This document shows positions 9,961-17,662 of a stretch of 64,000 bases of DNA, one piece after another. How positions within the stretch are numbered: the first letter of the stretch is position 1; each line of letters starts with the position of its first letter. Below the pieces are notes generated by a model. It was not told where the DNA came from and ran no database searches. It worked only from the letters and a program-made list of their open reading frames with translations. This DNA comes from Paucibacter sp. Y2R2-4 (GTDB lineage: Bacteria; Pseudomonadota; Gammaproteobacteria; Burkholderiales; Burkholderiaceae_C): contig NZ_JAJIRO010000003.1 in assembly GCF_025717535.1 (NCBI RefSeq), positions 248,001-312,000 on the forward strand. Reading direction: 5' to 3'. The translations under genes were made by a program, and so were the position numbers.

Positions 9961-11352
9961 TCATTCCAGGCGCAAATCGGCGCGCGCCAGATAGTCGCCC
10001 AGGCTTTCGATCTGGCCGCAGGCCTGCAGCAGGCCGACCAAGGCCATCACATGTTCATAGGCGACCTGGGCGCGCTCGGTGCGCAGCTTGGCCAGGTTCA
10101 GCTCGGCGTCGATCAGGTCCAGCGCGGTGCTGGTGCCTTGCTTGAGCCCCACTTGGCGCAGGCGCAGCAGTTCCTGGCCCAACTCGTCTTGCGCCGCCAG
10201 GCTCAGGTATTGGCTGCGCGCTTGCTCGGCGCTGCGCCATTGGCGCTCCACCAAGAGGGCGATGTCATTGCGGGCCTGGGCGTCTGCAGCTTCGGCCTGG
10301 GTGATCAGGCTATGGTGCGAGCGCTCCAGCGCGGCATGGTCCAGCGAGTCCCATAAATTGACTCTGACCCCAATACCGGCGAGCCAGTCGCCGTTGTGGG
10401 TGAGGGAGCGTTGGCCGAAGGCGAAGACCTGCGGTTTGTTGAGCGCCTTGGAGCCGGCCTTGAGTTGCTCGGCCTGGGCCTTCTTGGCGGCCACCTTGGC
10501 CAGGCCAGGGTGCAGGGTCAGCGCGCTGCCGATGAAGTCTTGCAGCGGCGGCAGCGGCTGTGAGCTGACGGCCAGGGGCGTGCTGGGCGCCGGGGTGCCG
10601 TCGAGCTTGAGGGTTCGTCCCAGCGCGACGGCAATCAATTCGGCGTCGCTGCGTGCCTTGCGGGCTTGGTACTGCGCGTCTTGCAGCGCGGCGCGGGCTT
10701 GCAGGCGCTCCAGCTGCGAGGCCACACCGGCCTTCAGCATCTTGTCCACCGCAGCATCATGCTCGGCCACGCCAGCGGCAGCGGCCTCGCGCAAGGCGGC
10801 GGCGCGGCGCGCCATCTGGGTTTGGAAGTAACGCTGAGCCAGCACGGCGAGCGCTTCTTCTTCGCTGTGCTGCAAATCGGCTTGCGCTTCGGCGCCTTGG
10901 GCTGCGGCCATGCTGCGCAAGGCATCGGTGGCGCCACCCAGGTAAATCGGCCAGACCGCATTCACCAAGGCCGTGTGGCTGCTATTGCGCCGCTCAATCG
11001 TGTAGTTAGAAGGCAGCGGCGGCAAGGGCGGCAGCATGCCGGCAATGCCGGGAGGTAGCAGATTGATGGCGTTGCCGATGCCTTGCTTGAGCGGGTCCAG
11101 GTCAAGATCAAGGCTGGCTTTGTAGCTGTAGGCCGCGCCGTAGACGCTGACGATGGGCCCGCCCGCCTGGGCGATGCCCTCGGCCTGGGCCTGGCGCTGC
11201 GCCACTTGGGCGCGTGCGCCGGCCAGTTGATCAGACCCTTGCTGCAGGCGATGGACGGCGTCGTGCCAACTCAGGCTGTTGGCCGGATCTGCGCTAACGC
11301 TGCCCACCCACAGCAAGGGCAGGCTCAGCAATAGCTTGGGAAAGACGTTCAT
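9961..11352 (-). CDS. TolC-family outer-membrane efflux channel
   Basis: A 463-residue outer-membrane factor. The ATG at 11352 begins a signal peptide (MNVFPKLLLSLPLLWVGSVSA) and is the obvious start, although the frame stays open far upstream through the dps region. The mature protein has long Ala/Gln/Leu-rich helices in two repeats, as expected for the TolC alpha-barrel. The conserved turn LPPLPPLPSNY in the first half is a low-complexity Pro/Leu insertion and looks lineage-specific. It is the first gene of the export operon, followed by the adaptor and two permeases. dps lies upstream on the same strand but 98 bases away, so it is probably a separate unit. Confidence 0.9.
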   Translation of the reverse strand: MNVFPKLLLSLPLLWVGSVSADPANSLSWHDAVHRLQQGSDQLAGARAQVAQRQAQAEGIAQAGGPIVSVYGAAYSYKASLDLDLDPLKQGIGNAINLLPPGIAGMLPPLPPLPSNYTIERRNSSHTALVNAVWPIYLGGATDALRSMAAAQGAEAQADLQHSEEEALAVLAQRYFQTQMARRAAALREAAAAGVAEHDAAVDKMLKAGVASQLERLQARAALQDAQYQARKARSDAELIAVALGRTLKLDGTPAPSTPLAVSSQPLPPLQDFIGSALTLHPGLAKVAAKKAQAEQLKAGSKALNKPQVFAFGQRSLTHNGDWLAGIGVRVNLWDSLDHAALERSHHSLITQAEAADAQARNDIALLVERQWRSAEQARSQYLSLAAQDELGQELLRLRQVGLKQGTSTALDLIDAELNLAKLRTERAQVAYEHVMALVGLLQACGQIESLGDYLARADLRLE

Positions 11353-11450
11353 GCGCGGCGCTGAGTTCGAATGAAAACAAAAGGGCTCTAGGGTAGCCGA
11401 TTTGAAAGACAGACCTTTGACGCTCCCCCAAGGTGGCGACAAGGGTCCGC

Positions 11451-11960
11451 TCACTCCTCCAGCAGACTCCTGAGCATCCAAGCGGTCTGCTCGTGAACCG
11501 TCAGGCGTTGGGTCAGCAGGTCGGCGGTGGGTTCGTCCGAGGCCTGGTCGGCAATCGGGAACAGGGCGCGGGCGGTGCGGGCCACGCCTTCGTGGCCTTC
11601 CACCAAGATGCGCACCATCTCCAGCGCCTTGGGCGGTGTGGCGGGCGCGTCTTTCAGGGAGCTGAGTTTGGCGAACTGGGCATAGGAGCCCGGGGCCACA
11701 TGGCCCAGTGAGCGGATGCGCTCGGCGATCGGGTCCACCGCATTCCACAGCTCGGTGTACTGCACCATGAACATCTGGTGCAAGGTGTTGAACATCGGCC
11801 CGGTCACGTTCCAGTGGAAGTTGTGGGTGGTCAGATAGAGCGTGTAGGTGTCGGCCAGCAGCTTGGACAGGCCCTCGGCCGTGGCGGCGCGGTCTTTGTC
11901 GCTGATGCCGATATTGATGCTGCTGTGGGCGGCAGTGGATTTGCTGGTCTTCTTGGCCAT
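11451..11960 (-). CDS. dps: Dps-family ferritin-like DNA protection protein
   Basis: A 169-residue Dps protein: a Lys-rich N-terminal tail followed by the four-helix bundle with [12 protein letters not shown] and ERIRSLG. It stores iron and shields DNA during oxidative stress. His49, His61, Asp76 and Glu80 have the same spacing as the E. coli ferroxidase residues His51, His63, Asp78 and Glu82. The residue matching Asp67 (position 65) is Met, so the ferroxidase site may differ. The ATG at 11960 has AGGAG 6 bases upstream; the frame continues 32 codons further but without support. Its neighbours katG and oxyR fit the same stress role. Confidence 0.94.
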   Translation of the reverse strand: MAKKTSKSTAAHSSINIGISDKDRAATAEGLSKLLADTYTLYLTTHNFHWNVTGPMFNTLHQMFMVQYTELWNAVDPIAERIRSLGHVAPGSYAQFAKLSSLKDAPATPPKALEMVRILVEGHEGVARTARALFPIADQASDEPTADLLTQRLTVHEQTAWMLRSLLEE

Positions 11961-12003
11961 GAGGACTCCTGAAAAAGTGGACGCAGAGCTGCGGGCAGAG
12001 AGA

Positions 12004-12020
12004 GTGCGAACACTATAGAC
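12004..12020 (-). promoter_or_regulatory. Candidate -10 region of the dps promoter
   Basis: On the minus strand the hexamer TATAGT lies about 50 bases before the dps ATG, in a good position for a sigma-70 or sigma-S -10 box. No convincing -35 is visible 16-18 bases upstream, which would suit a stress-sigma or activator-dependent promoter. The assignment is by eye only. Confidence 0.3.
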
Positions 12021-12079
12021 CGACCGACATGCGCCCGACACCAGCCGCTTGCACAATGGCGAGCTGGAACGATGCCGCC

Positions 12080-12655
12080 ATGATGACCCTCCAATTTCTT
12101 TTGCAACTTTTCGAGCGCCGCGGCGCGCTGGCCTACGACGGCGAGCCGGTGACGCAGCTTCAACATGCCTGGCAATGCGCGCGTTTGGCGCGTCAGGCCG
12201 GGGCTTCCGAGGCCCTGCAGTTGGCGGCTTGGCTGCATGATGTCGGCCATTTGATGACCGACTTGGAAGGCTCGCCGACCGAGCGTGGCATCGACGATGC
12301 CCACGAGGATCTGGCCGCCCGTGTTTTGCTGCCCTTGTTTGGCCCGGCGGTGGCCGAGCCGGTGCGCCTGCATGTGCAGGCCAAGCGTTATCTGGTCCGC
12401 CAGAAGCCCGGCTATGCCGAGAGCTTGTCAGCAGATTCGGTGCGCAGCCTGGCTTTGCAAGGCGGCCCGATGACGGAGGCGGAATGCGCGCAGTTTGCGG
12501 CGCTGTCGGCCGCGCGCGAGGCCCAGCGCTTGCGCGTCTGGGACGATCTGGCCAAGGACGGCGAGCTGCCCTGGCCGGCCAGCGAGCAGGTCTTGGCCGA
12601 GTTGGAGCTGTTGATGGCCCGCTGTCGTTTGGAAGCCGCCAGTGAGCGAGGCTGA
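12080..12655 (+). CDS. HD-domain protein of the PhnZ-like diiron oxygenase family
   Basis: A 191-residue HD protein. Counting from the ATG at 12080, Tyr19, Glu22, His29, His53-Asp54 and His57 are each exactly five less than the Tyr24, Glu27, His34, His58-Asp59 and His62 of the phosphonate oxygenase PhnZ. This is the signature of the mixed-valent diiron oxygenases in the HD superfamily, not of ordinary HD phosphohydrolases. Two earlier Met codons are in frame at 12029 and 12056; neither has a good ribosome-binding site, and family members start near the chosen site. No other phosphonate gene is nearby, so the substrate is open. It faces away from dps and has no operon partner. Confidence 0.82.
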   Translation: MMTLQFLLQLFERRGALAYDGEPVTQLQHAWQCARLARQAGASEALQLAAWLHDVGHLMTDLEGSPTERGIDDAHEDLAARVLLPLFGPAVAEPVRLHVQAKRYLVRQKPGYAESLSADSVRSLALQGGPMTEAECAQFAALSAAREAQRLRVWDDLAKDGELPWPASEQVLAELELLMARCRLEAASERG

Positions 12656-12663
12656 AGAAGCCC

Positions 12664-12795
12664 TCAGAACACGTTGTGGTGCATCCATTGGCTCAGGTCT
12701 TGGGCCAGCAAGGCGCTGCCGGACCCGGTGATCAAGAGGCCAAGGGCCAGCTGCCAGCGGGGCTTGTGGAGGCTGTGGGTTTGCGTTGTTTGCAT
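12664..12795 (-). CDS. Possible 43-residue small membrane or exported protein
   Basis: A short frame with an ATG at 12795 and a TGA at 12664. The product has a polar start with several Thr/His, one hydrophobic segment ([16 protein letters not shown], about residues 16-31) and a tail ending in HHNVF. It could be a single-pass membrane peptide or a cleaved signal-peptide product (the segment ends in ALLAQD). A weak GAAAG element precedes the ATG. It converges with the PhnZ-like gene (9 bases between the stops), and a repeat element sits 31 bases upstream of its ATG. Only the length, hydrophobicity and tight fit between neighbours support it. Confidence 0.4.
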   Translation of the reverse strand: MQTTQTHSLHKPRWQLALGLLITGSGSALLAQDLSQWMHHNVF

Positions 12796-12825
12796 GGTGC
12801 GAGGTCTTTCTTCAGGCTGATCAAT

Positions 12826-13096
12826 TAGGGCCTGTTAACGCTACGTTTGCCCGATGCGTTGCCACCAGAAAAGCCGTGAACTAGGCGCAAACCGAAGCCG
12901 GGGTTCCTCTCCCGGCGAGGCTTTGCAACGACGTGCACGGCTTTTCTGGTGGCAACCCCGAGGGAACGGGGCTGGCAGGGCCCATCTCGTCGTTGATCTC
13001 CTTGCCCAGGCAGCCCAGCCTGGGCTGCGTCGTCCGCCTAGACCTGAGCCCTGCCGGCCCCGTTCGCACGGGCAAACGTAGTGTTAGCAGGCCCTA
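12826..13096. mobile_element. Gene-free 271-bp element with 28-bp terminal inverted repeats (MITE-like)
   Basis: The two ends, 12826-12853 and 13069-13096, are inverted copies matching at 26 of 28 bases, starting TAGGGCCTG. Both ends begin with TA, so the unit could be a 267-bp element flanked by a TA target duplication, as IS630/Tc1-type MITEs and Correia elements are. Inside lie two further inverted-repeat arms (12858-12878 with 12936-12956; 12965-12981 with 13048-13064). No plausible transposase frame is present. It fills the gap between the katG 3' end and the small frame at 12664-12795. It could be a dead or non-autonomous transposon, or a structured RNA gene. Confidence 0.75.
12858..13064. 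repeat. Two internal inverted-repeat arms of the 271-bp element
   Basis: Arm A: 12858-12878 pairs perfectly (21 of 21) with 12936-12956, and encloses a smaller hairpin, 12897-12902 with 12911-12916. Arm B: 12965-12981 pairs with 13048-13064 at 16 of 17 bases, and encloses a 9-base perfect hairpin, 13010-13018 with 13020-13028. Together with the outer 28-bp repeats this makes a three-way junction. The two outer differences and the one in arm B would all be G-U pairs in an RNA copied from the + strand sense. Confidence 0.8.
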
Positions 13097-13142
13097 GGCC
13101 TGAGCGCGGTGGTCCAGCCACCGGCCCAGGCCAGCTTCCAAC

Positions 13143-15395
<2,253 letters not shown>

Positions 15396-15419
15396 CTATT
15401 AACGATTCCAATTGAATAG
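15396..15419. promoter_or_regulatory. Candidate operator/promoter between katG and the PepSY gene
   Basis: An AT-rich 24-bp inverted repeat, CTATT at 15396-15400 and AATAG at 15415-15419, with a further near-palindrome ATTCCAATTGAAT inside. It stands out from the GC-rich surroundings and lies 58-81 bases upstream of the katG ATG. The ATAG/CTAT half-sites recall OxyR sites, but the spacing does not match the full ATAG-N7-CTAT-N7-ATAG-N7-CTAT pattern, so the regulator is an inference. Confidence 0.4.
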
Positions 15420-15507
15420 TTTTACTGCCGAGATAGGCAAAAACTTGCACCACTCGAGCAAGAAGCACAATCTTCGCTTTTGCAAGCCGCTCGGTGAACT
15501 GATCCCT

Positions 15508-16242
15508 ATGTCAAAAGCGATGCGTTGGAGCCCTTTTTTGTTTCGCTGGCATCGCTGGCTGGGCTATGTGGTGGCGCTGCAGGTGCTGGCCTGGATCGTC
15601 GGCGGCCTCTTGTTCGCCTGGATGCCATTTCAAGCCTGGGTCAAGGGCGGCGATGTTTTGAACAAGCCGCGTCAGGTCTGGTCGGCGCATTGGGCGCAGG
15701 CCTTGCCACCCATGCCCAGCGACCAAGGCGATTTGCTGGGCATGCAAAGCGTGGCCACCGCTCATGGCCCGGCCTTGAAACTGCGCTTTGCCCAAGGCGA
15801 GTGGCTGCTGGGCGCCGATGGCAAGGCCCTGCCGCCGGTCGAGGCTGGCGCCATCGAGGCCTTTGCCCGCACGCTTTACAAGGGCGAGGGGGCATTGAGC
15901 GGAGTCAGCCGCATCGAGCAAGTGCCCACGCGTTTGGGCCTGGTGCGCGAACTGGGCGACAAGACGGACGTCTGGCAAGCGCAGTTCGACGACCGTTTCA
16001 AGACTCGGCTTTACTTCGACGGTCGCAGCGGCGAGTTTCTGACCGTGCGCAACGAAGCCTGGGTGCTGTATGACTTTTTCTGGCGTCTGCACCTGATGGA
16101 CTACCGCGGCGGCGAAGACTTCAACAACAGCCTGCTGCGCGCCGCCTCGGCGGCGGCTCTGCTCTTGGTCTCCAGCGGACTGGCGCTCAGCGCCTTCGCT
16201 TTGCGTCGCGCTTGGCGGCGCCGGAACAAGGCTGCAATTTAA
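15508..16242 (+). CDS. PepSY-domain membrane protein
   Basis: A 244-residue inner-membrane protein. It opens with a basic stretch and a membrane segment (LGYVVALQVLAWIVGGLLFAWM), has a large periplasmic region, and closes with a second segment (ASAAALLLVSSGLALSAFAL) and a basic tail. The part VWQAQFDDRFKTRLYFDGRSGEFLTVRNE is a PepSY-type beta motif, followed by the conserved WRLHLMDY that is common in PepSY membrane proteins linked to iron or electron transfer. The ATG at 15508 is chosen; the frame opens 32 codons earlier without support. Its stop overlaps the stop of the convergent methyltransferase gene by 4 bases. The role is unknown. Confidence 0.8.
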   Translation: MSKAMRWSPFLFRWHRWLGYVVALQVLAWIVGGLLFAWMPFQAWVKGGDVLNKPRQVWSAHWAQALPPMPSDQGDLLGMQSVATAHGPALKLRFAQGEWLLGADGKALPPVEAGAIEAFARTLYKGEGALSGVSRIEQVPTRLGLVRELGDKTDVWQAQFDDRFKTRLYFDGRSGEFLTVRNEAWVLYDFFWRLHLMDYRGGEDFNNSLLRAASAAALLLVSSGLALSAFALRRAWRRRNKAAI

Positions 16243-17114
16243 GCTGCGGAGAAGCCGGCGCTAACTTCAGGTTTGTCGCCGCGCGCCAACTCCAGGCCCA
16301 GCAGAGCGCGCTTGGTGCGCGGCCCCCAGCGGTATTCGCCGAAATCGGCATTGGCGCGAATCACCCGGTGGCAGGGGATCAGGTAGGCAATCGGGTTGGC
16401 CGCCACGCAACTCGCCACCGCCCGCACCGCCCGAGGTGCATCCACCTGCCGTGCCAATTGGCCGTAACTCAAGACCTGACCCTCGGGGATGCGCATCAGC
16501 GCCTGCCAGACCTTCAGCCGCAAAGAGGTGCCGGACAAGGCCAGGCCGATCGGCCGACTCGGCCCTAGGCCGCTGATGCGGCGCTGTACCTCGTCCAAGA
16601 TGGGGGCCAGGTCTTGCCTCGCCTCTTGCCACTGTGCGAGCGGCCATTCGGCGGTCGCCTTGGCCAGCATTTCTTGGTCGCTGGCGCCTTGGCTGAACAG
16701 CAGCGAGACCACGCCGCGTTCGCTGGCGGCCAACCAAATCGGGCCTAGCAAAGTGTCGGCACTGCTCCAGCGCAGCGTCTGGCCGGCCGCGCCATTCTTG
16801 AACTCGCCAGGGCTCAAACCTTCTTGCCCGACAAACAAGTCATGCAGACGCGAAGGGCCCGACAAGCCGGCCGACAGGGCCGCCTCCATCACCGAATCGG
16901 CCTGCGCCAGGCTTTGCTTGGCGCGCTGCAAGGCCAGGGCCTGGCTGAACTCCTTGGGCGTGACGCCGGCCAGGCTGACAAAGCTGCGCTGAAAGTGAAA
17001 CGGGCTTTGCCCTGCCGCGTCGGCCAACTCTTGCAGGCCCACCGGCGCCTCGGCGGCGCTCAAGCGTTCAATCGCCTGCCGAATCAATTGGTAGCGCGCG
17101 TTTTTGCTGTTCAT
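16239..17114 (-). CDS. AraC-type regulator fused to O6-methylguanine-DNA methyltransferase
   Basis: A 291-residue protein with an N-terminal AraC helix-turn-helix pair (about residues 10-100) and a C-terminal MGMT domain with the acceptor Cys248 in PCHRV. It lacks the four-Cys Ada zinc domain, so it can repair O6-methylguanine but cannot sense methylphosphotriesters like the ada product at 364-1470. The start at 17114 lies 5 bases after the stop of the DUF1203 gene. It is the last gene of a run that begins with oxyR. The two methyltransferases differ in length and sequence and are not recent duplicates. Confidence 0.9.
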   Translation of the reverse strand: MNSKNARYQLIRQAIERLSAAEAPVGLQELADAAGQSPFHFQRSFVSLAGVTPKEFSQALALQRAKQSLAQADSVMEAALSAGLSGPSRLHDLFVGQEGLSPGEFKNGAAGQTLRWSSADTLLGPIWLAASERGVVSLLFSQGASDQEMLAKATAEWPLAQWQEARQDLAPILDEVQRRISGLGPSRPIGLALSGTSLRLKVWQALMRIPEGQVLSYGQLARQVDAPRAVRAVASCVAANPIAYLIPCHRVIRANADFGEYRWGPRTKRALLGLELARGDKPEVSAGFSAA

Positions 17115-17119
17115 GGCCG

Positions 17120-17614
17120 TCAAGCTTGCAAGGGAAGGGGAGCCGGCCGTAGTTCGGCGCGAGCGGCGTAGCAGCCGGCGCGGGCGTAGTGGAGGTTGAC
17201 GAAAGCGCAGCCGGGCTGCTGCAGCATCGGTATCAACAGCGCTTCCAGCGCATCGCCGGGCGTGACATCGCAAGCCAGCATCCAGCCCGCAGCGTCATAA
17301 GCGCGCAGGGCCAGCAAACGGCGGCGCAGCGAATCCGGCACTTCTGACGGGCTTGGACAGGCTTGCTGGGCGGCGCGTCGCACAAAGATGGGGCCGCTGC
17401 TGCGGTAGGGCGTGGCGTGCTCGTGATGGGCAAAGGGCAGCAGCAAGACTTCTTCGCCGACCTCGGCGTCTTGCAGGCTCACCCGGCAAGGGGCTTCATG
17501 TGGGGCGTCGATGATGCGGCGCCGTATGCATTGGCGCTGCAAAGCCTCATCGTCCAGTTCGAAGAGGGGCGCAAAAGTCGCGGCGGGCAAGGCGTGGATT
17601 TGAAAGGTTTGCAT
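17120..17614 (-). CDS. DUF1203 family protein
   Basis: A 164-residue protein matching the DUF1203 pattern as I recall it: an opening FQIHALPAATFAPLF, then CRVSLQDAEVGEEVLLLPF, then ATPYRSSGPIFVR, and a C-terminal FVNLHYARAGCYAARAEL. The function of the family is unknown. It lies 48 bases after the histidine kinase stop and 5 bases before the AraC-methyltransferase start, so it is probably co-transcribed with both. No signal peptide or membrane segment is visible, so it is likely cytosolic. Confidence 0.75.
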   Translation of the reverse strand: MQTFQIHALPAATFAPLFELDDEALQRQCIRRRIIDAPHEAPCRVSLQDAEVGEEVLLLPFAHHEHATPYRSSGPIFVRRAAQQACPSPSEVPDSLRRRLLALRAYDAAGWMLACDVTPGDALEALLIPMLQQPGCAFVNLHYARAGCYAARAELRPAPLPLQA

Positions 17615-17662
17615 GGTGGCGCGGCCGAGGAGCCGCCGCTTCGAATGACGATGCGCAAATTG

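Noticed and set aside
8341-10356. A 671-codon plus-strand frame across the permease and adaptor genes
   Set aside because: It lies opposite genes with clear motifs, has a His/Gln/Gly/Ala-rich composition typical of antisense reading of GC-rich genes, and shows no domain.
9961-11748. A longer TolC-family protein beginning at 11748
   Set aside because: The added 132 codons overlap dps and are unlike a signal peptide; the ATG at 11352 gives a proper one.
12854-13081. A 75-codon open frame inside the 271-bp repeat element
   Set aside because: It runs through perfectly inverted arms, has no ribosome-binding site, and the opposite strand is open as well. This is what a GC-rich palindromic sequence gives by chance.
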